From contig JAEOAD010002279.1 of the NCBI GenBank assembly GCA_036365145.1, positions 2,599,001-2,663,000 on the forward strand: 64,000 nucleotides of DNA, given 5' to 3'. The position numbers and the translations under genes are program-made. The notes under the pieces were generated by a model. The model was not told the DNA's origin, made no database searches, and saw only the letters and a list, made by a program, of their open reading frames with translations. This document shows, one piece after another, positions 10,964-20,534 of this stretch. The first letter of the stretch is position 1. The number at the start of each line of letters is the position of its first letter. This stretch comes from Orientallactaga sibirica (Eukaryota > Chordata > Mammalia > Rodentia > Dipodidae).

Positions 10964-11164
10964 ATTATTTTTAATGTTTTATTTTTTATTTTTATTTATT
11001 TGACAGAGAAAGAGGGAGGGAGAGAGAGAGAAAGAGAATGGACGTGCCAGGACAGACGTGTGTACCCCCTTGTGCATCTGGCTTACATGGGTCCTGGGAA
11101 TCGAACCTGGGTCCTTTGGCTTTGCAGGCAAATGTCTTAACCACTAAGCCATTCCTCCAGCCCC
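10964..11164 (-). mobile_element. tSINE-A
   Basis: Third consecutive minus-strand SINE. The body lacks the GGCCTCCAGCCACTGC segment. The flank CTAAGCTTTGGTTATT recurs before 10636 and after 11164, so all three stacked insertions sit within one original target. Confidence 0.9.
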
Positions 11165-11254
11165 CTAAGCTTTGGTTATTTTTACATTGACATTCTAATT
11201 ACTAAGTAATTACACTGTACTTACTGACTATATGACTGCCAAACTTGTTTTTAT

Positions 11255-11416
11255 GTTTTTTTTTTTTTTTGTTTGTTTTTGGAGGTAGGGTCTCACTCTA
11301 GCTCAGGCTGACCTGGAACTCATTATGTAGTCTCAGGGTGACCTCAAACTCATGGCAGTCTCCTACCTCTGCCTCCCAAGTGCTGGGATTAAAGGCGTAG
11401 GCCACCATGCCCGATG
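11255..11416 (-). mobile_element. B1 SINE
   Basis: Minus-strand B1 flanked by ACTGCCAAACTT (11235-11246) and ATTGCCAAACTT (11417-11428). Confidence 0.94.
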
Positions 11417-11428
11417 ATTGCCAAACTT

Positions 11429-11640
11429 AAAAAAATTATTTTAGTCATTTATTTTCGAGGGCAGAAGGGGGGCTGGTGGGGAAAATGAGCACACCAGGGC
11501 CTCCTGCCATTGCAAACAAATTCCAGATGCACGTGCCGCTTTGTGAATTTGGCTTTCTGTGGGTATGAGGGATTTGAACCTGGGCCACCAGACTTTTCAA
11601 GCGAACACCTTGAAGCACTGAGCAATCTGTCCAGCTCTGG
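11429..11640 (-). mobile_element. tSINE-A, diverged
   Basis: Inserted immediately beside the B1 TSD. A third CTGCCAAACTT follows at 11641-11651. Confidence 0.88.
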
Positions 11641-11790
11641 CTGCCAAACTTTTGATTATCTAAGAGTCAGTGAGGAGTTCGCTATCCGAGTTTCCATCTA
11701 GGAACATGGGAAGGGCTCATCCTCCGCTCAGCAGGTGAAGACAGGGAGGAACACATGCAAAATTAATTGCCTTTAACAAATAGATTTCTT

Positions 11791-11955
11791 GCCGGCCATG
11801 GTGGTGGCATGCCTTTAATTTCCAGCACTCGGGAAGCAGAGGTAGGAGGATCGCCATGAGTTCGAGGCCACCCTGAGACTACATAGTGAATTCCAGGTCA
11901 GCCTGGGCTAGAGTGAGACCCTACCTCAAAAAATAAATAAATAAATAAATAAATT
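11791..11955 (+). mobile_element. B1 SINE
   Basis: Plus-strand B1 with one extra GTG near the start and an (AAAT)n tail. Confidence 0.93.
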
Positions 11956-12002
11956 TCTCAACTCTCTTGCTTCCTATTCTGGTAACTATTATTTGAGTTT
12001 GG

Positions 12003-12141
12003 CTTTTTTTTTTTTAAGACTCTACACTTACGTGAGACCACGTGGTATTTATCTTTCTATGGATGGCTTATTTAACTTAACAGGAATGTCTCCCAGTTTA
12101 TCCAGATTGTGACAAATGGCAGGATTTCCTTCCTTTTTAAG
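12003..12141 (-). mobile_element. old L1 3' terminus (left part of split element)
   Basis: On the minus strand the AGATAAATACCACGTGGTCTC block followed by TGTAGAGTCTTAAAA closely resembles the conserved end of mammalian L1 (ataccacatgatctcac..tggaatct). An LTR insertion at 12142 separates it from the rest. Confidence 0.72.
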
Positions 12142-12496
12142 TGTCGCAGTCAGGTTCGCGTTATTGGCAGAAAACACCTGACCAAGAGCAGCTTGGGGGT
12201 GGGGGGGGGTGAGGGTTTATTTTGGCTTATAGATTCGACGGGAAGCTCCATGATGGCAGGGGAAAATGATGGTATGAGCAGAGGGTGGACATCACTCCCT
12301 GGCCAACATCAAGTGGACAACAGCAACAGGAGAGTGTGCCCAACACTGGCAAGGGGAAACTGGCTATAACACCCATAAGCCGGCCCCCAACAATACTCTG
12401 CCTCCAGGAGGCGTTAATTCCCAAATCGCCATCAGCTGGGGACCTAGCATTTGGTACCTCTAAGTTTATGGGGGACATCTGAATCAACCCACCACA
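12142..12496 (+). mobile_element. solo LTR, MaLR-like
   Basis: Starts TGTCGCAGTCAGG and ends CCACCACA, giving TG..CA termini. Flanking pentamers TTAAG (12137-12141) and GTAAG (12497-12501) match at four of five positions, as expected for a 5-bp ERVL-type TSD. It interrupts the old L1. Confidence 0.7.
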
Positions 12497-12740
12497 GTAA
12501 GGTTGACCAGTAGTGGATTATGGGTCTGTATGCACAATTATGTAGAGGTACTGCAGGGTACATATGATACATATGCATATATATTTCTTTATCCATTCAT
12601 TTTTGAACAAAGCCAAACATAAAGCCATCTTCAGTATGTTGTCTACTATCAATAATGCTATAATAAACACTGAACTGATCAACATACTGATTTCAGATCC
12701 TTTGGCTATATATCCGGTAGCAGGATTGTTGCATAACGTG
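12497..12740 (-). mobile_element. old L1 (right part of split element)
   Basis: CTTTATCCATTCATTTTTGAAC, TCAATAATGCTATAATAAAC and CCTTTGGCTATATATCCGG correspond, antisense, to the L1 region near the ORF2 end (AAAGGATTATAAATC / GCAATAAACATAC landmarks). Coding capacity is gone. Confidence 0.7.
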
Positions 12741-12784
12741 TTTATTTTTAATTTTATTTAATTTTAATTTAATTTATTTTTATT

Positions 12785-12939
12785 TTTATTTTTTTGGTTT
12801 TTTGAGGTAGAGTCTCACTCTGGTCCAGGCTGACCTGGAATTCACTCTGTAGTCTCAGGCTGGCCTCGAACTCATGGCGATCCTCCTACCTCTGCCTCCC
12901 GAGTGCTGGGATGAAAGGCGTGCGCCACCACGCCCGGCT
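12785..12939 (-). mobile_element. B1 SINE
   Basis: Full-length minus-strand B1 inside or at the edge of the old L1; ACTTCCATACC just after it may be L1 continuing to about 13010. Confidence 0.94.
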
Positions 12940-13285
12940 TATTTTTAACATTTTCTTAAACTTCCATACCATTATGACGGTTATATTCATATCTCTTCAC
13001 ACAAAGTTGCTTTTTGTTTGTTTGTTTTTTGGTCACAGTCCACAAGTCTCTACTGGGGTCTGGATATGGATAAAGTGTGTTCCTCACACTTTCGTGAGTT
13101 GGAAGTTGGGTTCCGGTGTGAAAATGTGGGAGCTGGTGACATTCTTAGAGGTGGACCTAGCGTGAGGCGTTGAGGTCATTGGCTTACTGCCTGTGGGAGA
13201 GATGGAGGGCACCCGGAAGAAGTTCTCACGAGAGTGAGGCACTAGAGATCCGCATGGCTCTGTGGGGGCCTTGAGACAGTTCTCA

Positions 13286-13396
13286 CAAGGCAGAGGCAGG
13301 AGGATTGCCGTGAGTTCAAGGCCACCCTGAGACTACAGAGTGAATTCCAGGTCAGCCTGGGCTAGAGTGAGACCCTACATCAAAAAAACAAAACAG
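13286..13396 (+). mobile_element. 5'-truncated B1 SINE
   Basis: Starts abruptly at GGCAGAGGCAGGAGG, lacking the first 45 or so bases including the A box. Joined directly to the next SINE. Confidence 0.9.
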
Positions 13397-13672
13397 GGCT
13401 GGAGAGATGGCTTAGTGCTGAAGGCGCTTGCCTGCGAAGCCTAAGGACCCAGGTTCAGTTCTCCAGGTCCCACATTAACCAGATGCACAACGTGGCACAT
13501 GAATCTGGAGTTCATTTGCAGTGGCTAGAGGCCCTGGCGTGCCCTCTCTCTCTCTCTCTCTCTCTCCCTCTGTCCCTCTGCATCTAATAAATAAATAAAA
13601 TGATTTAAATTAAAAAAAAACCAAAAAACAAAACAAAACAAATAATTAATAATAATAATAAAAACAAGAAAG
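13397..13672 (+). mobile_element. tSINE-A with long A-rich tail
   Basis: Plus-strand copy with pure (CT)n at 13548-13565 and a tail passing from AAATAAATAAAA into ACAAAAC and (AAT)n units. Confidence 0.91.
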
Positions 13673-14030
13673 CTCCTGTATGTTCTCTGACTTCCAGTCT
13701 CACCACGTGATCTCCCCTGTCACTCATTCTTGCCATCTTTTGGGAAGTGACTTAGTGAGGCCTTTTGCAAATTAAATGCAGTGCAGTTTTGGACTTCCCA
13801 TCTCCAAAAGTGTGAGCTAAATCAACTTTTTTTTTTCTTTATAAATACCCATTCTCAAGTAATGGGTATTTATTCTAGTAATGGAAAGTACATGGATACA
13901 GAAAACTGGTGCCGGGAGGTGCGGCCATTGCTTGTGATGGACCAGCAATAGTAGCAATAGGTGGTGGAGGTGCGGGGGGGGGGGAAGGATGGAGGAGGAA
14001 GCTAGAGAATACTGAGAATGCTGTCATCAG
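13673..14030. other. unique stretch, nothing recognised
   Basis: About 360 bp with a G-run at 13974-13984; no signature. Confidence 0.5.
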
Positions 14031-14227
14031 GGGGCTGAAGAGACGGCTTAGTGGTTAAGGCACTTGCTTGCAAAGACAAGGGGCCCAGGTTCGATTCCCC
14101 AGGACCCATGTTAGCCAGATGCGCAAGGTGGCACATGCATCTGGAGTTCGTTTGCAGTGGCTGGAGGCCCTGACACACCCATTCTCTCTCTCTCACTCTG
14201 CTTCTTTCTCTCTCTCTCAAATAAATA
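14031..14227 (+). mobile_element. tSINE-A
   Basis: Complete plus-strand copy with B box GGTTCGATTCC and a short AAATAAAT tail. Confidence 0.93.
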
Positions 14228-14685
14228 TGAAAGGCAATTCTGGTGAGCGCTCAAAGGAGACAAGAAGGCTGGAATACCTCCAAGGTTGAAAAGGTTGTTG
14301 GGACCAGGCTGCTGGTACAAATGAGCGATCTCTGTTGGCATAAAGTCCATCACTGTGACACCATCGCCCAGAACCCAGCTGACCTGTGTCTATGGCTGAG
14401 AGCTTTGAGGGCTGGCTGCCTTTAGAAGGGACAAAATGCAACATCTGGTCAGGAGGACACACTTTAACAACTTAGGCATTCAGGCTGTCTCCTGACTACT
14501 TCTCACTGCACGTAGAGTGGGAGAACAGCACGGAATGAATGGTGGATGTGCAATGAGAAAGGAAACACCGTAGAAGCTTTGACCCAGCTTAGCCTGACAA
14601 GGGGGTGTGGGGGTGGGAGAGAGAAAAGCACGTGAAGGTCTGATCTCGAGCAGCACATGAAAACATTAATTAGCATGGGTGAAAG
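14228..14685. other. unique stretch, nothing recognised
   Basis: About 460 bp; short overlapping frames on both strands, none convincing. Confidence 0.5.
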
Positions 14686-14696
14686 AGGCCATCTTT

Positions 14697-14889
14697 TTTT
14701 TTAATTTTTAATTTTTTAGTTCTTTTCTTTTTTTTTTTTTTTCTTGGTTTTTCGAGGTTGGTTCTCACTCTGGCCCAGGCTGATCTGGAATTAAGTATGT
14801 AGTCTCTCAGGGTGGCCTTGAACTCATGGTGATCCTTCTATCTCTGCCTCCCGAGTGCTGGGATTAAAGACGTGTGCCACCACGCCCAG
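14697..14889 (-). mobile_element. B1 SINE forming the 3' part of an L1+B1 composite
   Basis: Minus-strand B1 whose 5' end (GCTGGGCGTGG, complement at 14880-14890) joins the L1 tail through AACTAAAAAATT. Composite TSD AGGCCATCTTT lies at 14686-14696 and 15203-15213, with no TSD between B1 and L1. Confidence 0.93.
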
Positions 14890-15202
14890 CAATTTTTTAG
14901 TTATTTTTTTATTGTCAACTTCCTTAATTATAGATGATAACCCATGGTACTTCCCTCCCTTCCCCCACTTTCCCCTTTGAAACTTCATTCTCCATCATAT
15001 CCCCTCCCCCTCTCCATCAGTCTCTCTTTTCATTTTGATGTCATCATCTTTCCTCCTATTATGATGGTCTTTTGTAGGTAGTGTCAGGCACTGCGAGGTC
15101 ATGGATATCCAGGCCATTTTATGTCTGGAGGAGCACGTTGTAAGGAGTCCTACCCTTCCTTTGGTTCTTACATTCTTTCTGCCCCCTCTTCTGCAAAAAA
15201 TT
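14890..15202 (-). mobile_element. 5'-truncated L1 3' end (composite with B1)
   Basis: Same LINE 3' end as at 7803, truncated after CTCTTCTGCAA. The outer TSD encloses both this piece and the B1, so they were copied in one event, as in L1 3' transduction. Confidence 0.8.
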
Positions 15203-15225
15203 AGGCCATCTTTATGCAAGGCAAG

Positions 15226-15410
15226 GGGCTAGAGGGATAGCTTGGTGGTTAAGGCGTTTGCCTGTGGAGCCAAAGGACCCAGGTTCAATTCCTCAGGACC
15301 CACGTTTGCCAGATGCACATGTGTCTGGAATTCATTTGCAGTGGCTGGAGGCCCTGGTCCACCCATTCACTCTCTCCCTCTTTCTCTGTCAAATAAATAA
15401 ATATTTTTTT
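15226..15410 (+). mobile_element. tSINE-A
   Basis: Plus-strand copy with diverged A box (ATAGCTTGGTGG) and a shortened body. Confidence 0.91.
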
Positions 15411-15573
15411 AAAAAGAGGGTTTTATACAGGGGTGAGGGCTAGGAGCTATGACTATGAGGAGGACCCCGAGCCCCAGATTCTACAGATATTTGGGAAGTA
15501 TATAACTTTTTGGTAGGATTTCATTTTTGGAGGCTGGCAACAAGGCTCATGAAACTTATAAAAACTGTTATGT

Positions 15574-15765
15574 AGCCGGGCGTGGTGGTGCACGCCTTTA
15601 ATCCCAGCACTTGGGAACCAGAGGTGGGAGGATAGCCGTGAGTTCGAGGCCACCCTGGACTACATAGTGAATTCCAGGTCTGCCTGGGCTAGAGTGAAAC
15701 CCTATCTTGAAAAAACCAAAAACAAAACAAACAAAACAAAACAAAAACAAACAAACAAAAAACCT
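15574..15765 (+). mobile_element. B1 SINE
   Basis: Full-length with an unusually long (AAAC)n-type tail of about 50 bp. Confidence 0.94.
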
Positions 15766-15768
15766 GTT

Positions 15769-15923
15769 AGCTGGGCTTGGTGGTGCACGCCTTTAATCCT
15801 AGCACTCAGGAGGCAGAGGTAAGAGTATCGCCATGAGTTCAAGGCCACCCTAAGGCTACATAGTGAATTCCAGGTCAGCCTGAGCTAGAGTGAGACCCTA
15901 CCTCGAAAAACCAAAAAAAAAAA
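15769..15923 (+). mobile_element. B1 SINE
   Basis: Second B1 in the same orientation directly after the tail of the previous one; AACCTGTTA before it and the TGTTATGTAG before the first hint at a shared target. Confidence 0.94.
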
Positions 15924-15925
15924 TC

Positions 15926-16126
15926 TTAGTTTATTTATTTATTTGACAGAGAAAGAGGGAGACACAGAGAGAGAATTGGGCTTGCCAGGGCCTCCAGCCA
16001 CTGCAAACAACTCCAGATGCATGCACCACCTTATGCATCTGGCTTAGTGGGTCCTGGGGAATCGAACCTGGGTCCTTTGGCTTTGCAGGCAAATGCCTTA
16101 ACCACTAAGCCATTCCTCCAGCCCTC
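15926..16126 (-). mobile_element. tSINE-A
   Basis: Tail-to-tail with the preceding B1; head ends CCTCCAGCCCT. Confidence 0.92.
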
Positions 16127-16304
16127 CTTTTCTTAATCTAATAAAGTCTCTCTAAACCTTAACCTCTGGTTTGTAGATGTCATTTTTTTTAAATCTATAA
16201 GACAAAAATGGAGGGAGTCCCCAAATTTATTTGTGTGTTGGGCCTGTTGGTATGTTGGCAAGGAACCCCAAATTACCATTTCAACTTGACATCAACTTGT
16301 GGCC

Positions 16305-16308
<4 letters not shown>

Positions 16309-16353
<45 letters not shown>
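16309..16353. repeat. (CA)n microsatellite
   Basis: About 22 perfect CA units. Confidence 0.98.
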
Positions 16354-16651
16354 CATGAACATGCATGCCACATACCATATGCATACAAAGCAAAACAAAG
16401 AAGTTACTGCCTGAAGCGTTCCTTTGTCACCGTGGACAGCAGAATGGTGACAGGGGCCCAGGAAAGTGGATCATCCAGATTCCTCAAGAAACCACCCAGT
16501 CCTTATCCTCCTCCTTGCCTAACAAGGCCCCAGGTCATGGTTTCCTGCCCCCTTATCTCCTAAGTCACCTGGTCACTGTTCTGGTGTCACACCCTAGCTA
16601 GTTTAAATGGTTATTGTAATGATCTCCCCAAAGGAACTTTTCTATTCAACT
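16354..16651. other. unique stretch, nothing recognised
   Basis: About 300 bp; no repeat signature. Confidence 0.5.
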
Positions 16652-16754
16652 TAACTTGTGCATCTGGCTTGATGTGGGTCCTTGGGGAATCGAACCTGGG
16701 TCCTTTGGCTTTGTAGGCAAGTGCCTTAACCACTAAGCCATCTCTCCATCCCAC
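16652..16754 (-). mobile_element. tSINE-A head fragment
   Basis: Only the tRNA head and proximal body remain (TTGTGCATCTGG to CTCCATCCCA); tail and CT-rich part are absent. Confidence 0.88.
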
Positions 16755-17764
16755 CGTTAGCAATATTAACAGGACAAACTGAGAAATCTTCAGCGCAAAG
16801 TGATAGCAGGGAGACTCCCCACCCTCCCTTTGTTAGTTCAGTTGGCTCAGAGGCCCTGGTATGACTTCCTCAAAGTTCTCTGAAATTGTGACAGTCAGGA
16901 CCCCTTGATCTGGTCAACTTCAGGGAATTTTCTAGAGCACTTTCTTCACAAATCAGAACCACAGGGCTCCTATTTATACCACAGGAGGTGGGGAGGGGGA
17001 GGCGGACAGAGGAGAAGAAATCAATGAAAAGGATTCTTATCATAAGCTCCCTCTCTAATTTGGGGAAACACAAATCTCTGTATGTTTTTTCAATAAGCAC
17101 CTCCATCAGAAGCCTGCTGATCCGGCCCGGCTCTGCTCTTTCGGGGAAAACGTCAAGAATAACCGTGGACACTGGACGCCACAGTTAAGGATGAAAATGT
17201 GAATTCCACGGGTCACTGTTTTTGCAGCCGCCAGATGTGGATGAAAGAGGAAGGGGCGTTTTATTGTGTTTTCTCAAGTAACAGAGAAAGGTCTGTCCTG
17301 AACACGGGCCGGCTTCTCTTCCACACAAATGGCCACCATGTGGTCAGAGGACAGCCAAGCTCATTTGCAAGATTAAGCTTTTCCAAATATTTAGAGTTGC
17401 TCTATTCTGTCTTCAGCTAATAAAATCGATTTTGACTCGCAAATGGATTTAGGAAGCAGGCCCAAGAGTTCCTCAAGGGCTTGTTGGCAAGTTACCTGTT
17501 AACAGGGTCCATCTGTCAAATGGAATGTCCAGTGGGCAGGCTCTGTGTGAACCATCTCCTCTCTGACCTGCCAAAGACAGCTGCCTTTGTGCAGAGGTCC
17601 TGCCATTTGTGGGAAGATAGTATCCAGAGCCTGCTTGTGCTGGGGCGCTCGGGATACAGGCTTCTGCATACTCACACTCTTAAAGTACACAGAGAAGCGT
17701 GTACCGCAAAGAGGAGTTGGCGTGAACCTCAAGTATCTTTATTCAATTCAATTCATCCTTCCCT
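16755..17764. other. unique stretch of about 1 kb
   Basis: One of the longest repeat-free stretches. Frames of 100 (minus, 16870-17172) and 117 codons (plus, 17481-17834) overlap frames on the other strand and have no recognisable domain. No promoter or splice structure that I can support. Confidence 0.5.
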
Positions 17765-17995
17765 TAACTTAATACTGAGTTTCTCTATGTGCCCCGAAAC
17801 TCGGCTAGACACTGGGGGACAGAGTAAGACATAGACTCGGACCTCACAGTTTATTTGTGGAGATAGGGTTCTAAGCATCTATGATATAACTTGCCATAAA
17901 ATATAAGCCACAGAAGAAGCTTTGAAGAATGAGGCCAGGGTCTTTCTGGGGGAAACAGGGAAAAATTTCATAGTGGAAGCCGAGTCTTAAAAACA
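17765..17995 (+). mobile_element. ancient mammalian interspersed repeat relic
   Basis: TACTGAGTTTCTCTATGTGCC, GGCTAGACACTGGGGGACAG, AAGACATAGACTCGGACCTC and the distal GAAGCCGAGTCTTA appear in the order of a widespread old mammalian repeat (..tatgtgccaggcactgtgctag..). Exact family not recalled with certainty. Confidence 0.5.
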
Positions 17996-18021
17996 AACAA
18001 ACAAACAAACAAACAAACAAA
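17991..18021. repeat. (AAAC)n
   Basis: Seven to eight ACAA units. Confidence 0.95.
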
Positions 18022-18028
18022 ATGAATA

Positions 18029-18208
18029 TAGGGGCTGGAGAGATGGCTCAGCAGTTAAGACGCTTGCTTGCAAAGCCAAATGACCTGGGTTCCATTCCAC
18101 AGGGTCCACGGAAAGCCAGATGCACAAAGTGACACATGCATCTGGAGTTCATTTGCAGCAGCTGGAGGCCCTGGCGCACCCATTCTCTGTCTGTCTGCCC
18201 GTCTCTGC
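18029..18208 (+). mobile_element. tSINE-A without A-tail (left arm of inverted pair)
   Basis: Head through CCCATTCTCTGTCTGTCTGCC, then stops without the AAATAAAT tail. Faces the minus copy at 18340. Confidence 0.9.
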
Positions 18209-18339
18209 TTGGGACTTGACAGGGATGTTCTCTGCTTCCCCCAGCGTGGCACAAACAGAAACAGGGAACGCACACTCGTAGGTGGAGAGGAACCTGTGGC
18301 TCCCCTGCTTGGTTGTTTGAGGAACAGCCTCCTCTGGCA

Positions 18340-18515
18340 CAGGAGAGAGAGAAAGAGAGTGAGAATGGGCGTGCCAGGGCCTCTAGCCACTGCAAATGAA
18401 CTCCAGATGCATGCACCACCTTGTGCAGCTGGCTTACGTGGGACCTGGAGAATCGAACCAGGATCCTTAGGCTTCTCAGGCATGTGCCTTAACTGCTAAG
18501 TCATCTCTCCAGCCC
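18340..18515 (-). mobile_element. tSINE-A without A-tail (right arm of inverted pair)
   Basis: Minus copy starting at the GA-rich body, without a T-rich tail, ending CTCTCCAGCCC. With 18029-18208 it forms arms of about 175 bp around a 131-bp spacer. Confidence 0.9.
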
Positions 18516-18676
18516 GGGTACTGTGAGATTCTAACAGTATCTGGCCCTGGGCTCCTACCTTGTATAAACTCTCCCCGTTCTCTCCTATAATACACAACTC
18601 CTTATGGCGCCCATAGCATGGTACATCCTGCCACACTCTCTCGTGATGTGAGAATGCTCTAGCCTGGCTTGGGGGC

Positions 18677-19009
18677 TGTTCTAGTTGCTGTCTCATGGCT
18701 GGGATAAGGCACCCGACCAAAAGCAGCTGTTGGGAGAAAAGTTGTGGTTTTTTTTTTGGTTTACAGTCTCAAGGGGAAGCTCCACGTTGGCAGAGGAAGC
18801 ATGGCACCAGCAGAGGCATGAGTAGACCACAGCAGCAGGAGAGTGAGCTGGATTCTAGCAAAGGGGAACCAGCTATTACACCTTACCCTTAAGCCCTCCC
18901 GTGACAACATTCTTCCTCCAGCAAGGCTCCGCCTCCTAAATTGCTATCAGCTGGGGACCTAGCATTCAAAGCACATGAGTTTATGGGGGGCATGATTCGA
19001 ACCACCGCA
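18677..19009 (+). mobile_element. diverged solo LTR, MaLR-like
   Basis: TGTTCTAGTTGCTGTCTC start, GGTTTACAGTCTCAAGGGG and GCTATCAGCTGGGGACC blocks, ACCACCGCA end. Flanking pentamers GGGGC and GAGGC (19010-19014) are partly alike. Same family as 4439 but older. Confidence 0.6.
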
Positions 19010-19029
19010 GAGGCTTTTAAGAAAAGCTG

Positions 19030-19248
19030 GGGGGCTGGAGAGATGGCTTAGTAGTTAAGGCACTTGCCTGTGAAACCCAAGGACCCTGGTTCGATTCTCC
19101 AGGTCCCACGTAAGCCAGCTGCTCATGGTGGTGCATGTGTCTGGAGTTCGTTTGCAGGGGCTAGAGGCCCTAGCACACCCATTCTCACTCTCTCTCTCTC
19201 TGTCTCTAATAAATAAATAAATAAATATTTAAAAAAAAGAAAAGAAAA
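19030..19248 (+). mobile_element. tSINE-A with TSD
   Basis: Plus copy flanked by AAGAAAAGCTGGG (19019-19031 and about 19240-19252). It is inserted beside an older SINE head. Confidence 0.93.
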
Positions 19249-19252
19249 GCTG

Positions 19253-19307
19253 GGCCATCAGGCTTTGTAAGCAAGTGCCATTAACCACTGAACCATCTCT
19301 TCAGCCC
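19253..19307 (-). mobile_element. tSINE-A head fragment
   Basis: GGCTTTGTAAGCAAGTGCC to CTCTTCAGCCCC only; older than its neighbour, which split it from its body or inserted at its edge. Confidence 0.8.
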
Positions 19308-19702
19308 CCAGCAAGGAAGTTTTAATCTGTTGTCTGGACACTAAATCGGTTATGAAAGTGGATGGCAGGTGGACAGACATGCAGTAAGTAAGGAGTAGTG
19401 GCCGAGGCGCTAAAGAGATGACGGTAGCTATAGTATGGCCCAGGCCTGGTTGTAATAACGGAGGCCTGAAGTTGGTGGACCAGGTTATGTGGGACTGAGT
19501 TATAAGCCAAGTTCAGAAAGATCATTCTGCCTCTGTTAAGGAAAGGACATTGGAGGGAAGTGAGATTGGAACGAGAAAGGCTTGTTAGGGGACTGCTGTC
19601 TAGCGGAAAGACCGCGGTGCCTGGATGTCTGGGAGGTTGGACGTGAACCAGTCTTTGTGTACTACGGAGTGTTAGGACCTTGAGGGGAGGAAGGGCCATG
19701 TC
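19308..19702. other. unique stretch, nothing recognised
   Basis: About 395 bp; a 125-codon minus frame at 19322-19699 fills it but shows no recognisable domain. Confidence 0.5.
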
Positions 19703-19714
19703 AAAGATGATTTC

Positions 19715-19932
19715 TGGGGGCTGGAGGGATGGCTCAGGGGTTTAAGCCACTTGCTTGCAAAGTCTCACGGCCTGGGTTCGATTCCCCAGGAACCACGTAA
19801 AGCCAGATGCACAAAGTGGCACATGCATCTGGAGTTCCTTTGCCGCGGCCGGAGGCCCCTGGGCCATGCCCAATTCTCTCTCTCTCTCTTCCTCTCCACT
19901 CTTTTCTGCTTATAAATAAATAATACATCTAT
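19715..19932 (+). mobile_element. tSINE-A, first of three nested SINEs
   Basis: Target AAAGATGATTTC lies at 19703-19714; its partner AAAGATGATTTTC is at 20549-20561, beyond two later insertions into the tail. Confidence 0.93.
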
Positions 19933-19954
19933 AAATCAGTCAATAATTTTTTTT

Positions 19955-20220
19955 GGCTTTTTAATTTTTTAATTATTTTTGGAGAGACAGAGAGAGACAG
20001 AGAGAGGGAGAGGGAGAAGGAGATAGATAGAGAATGGGCACGCCAGCAGTCTCTCAGCTGCTGTGAACGAAATCCAGATGTGTGCGCCCCCTTGTGGTCA
20101 AGTGCGGCATTGTGCCCTTGCGTCCCTTTGCATCTGGCTAAACGTGGGACCTGGAGATTGAAACCGGGTTCTTAGGCTTAGCAGGCAGGCGCCTTAACCG
20201 CTAAGCCATCTCTCCAGCCC
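19955..20220 (-). mobile_element. tSINE-C, one B-box unit
   Basis: Flanked by a 22-bp direct repeat (19933-19954 and 20221-20242; AAATCAGTCAATAATTT..). Inserted in the tail of the preceding SINE. Contains GCGCCCCCTTGTGGTCAAG. Confidence 0.95.
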
Positions 20221-20245
20221 AAATCAGTCAATAATTTTTTTTAAA

Positions 20246-20534
20246 CTTTTTTAAAATTATTTTTTATTATTTTTTTGGAGATAGACACAGAGAGAGAGAC
20301 AAAGAGAGAGAGAGAGAGGAAGACAGAGATGGGCGCTCCAGCAGTGTCTCAGCTGCTGAGAACGAAATCCAGGTGTGTGCGCCCCCTTGTGGTCAAGTGC
20401 GGCATTGCGCCCTTGCGTCACTTTGCATCTGGCTAAACGTGGGACCTGGAGATTGGAACCGCTGGAGATTGGAACCAGTGTTCTTAGGGCTTAAGAGGCA
20501 GGCGCCTTATCCCCTAAGCCATTTCTCCAGCCCT
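20246..20534 (-). mobile_element. tSINE-C, two B-box units
   Basis: Inserted into the right TSD of the previous copy; its own TSD CAATAATTTTTTTTAAA is at 20229-20245 and 20535-20551. The unit GGAGATTGGAACC occurs twice (from about 20448). Confidence 0.95.

Noticed and set aside
14031..14110. tRNA genes at the many GGTTCGATTCC sites
   Set aside because: These are the tRNA-derived heads of SINEs: no complete cloverleaf, and each continues into a SINE body and tail.
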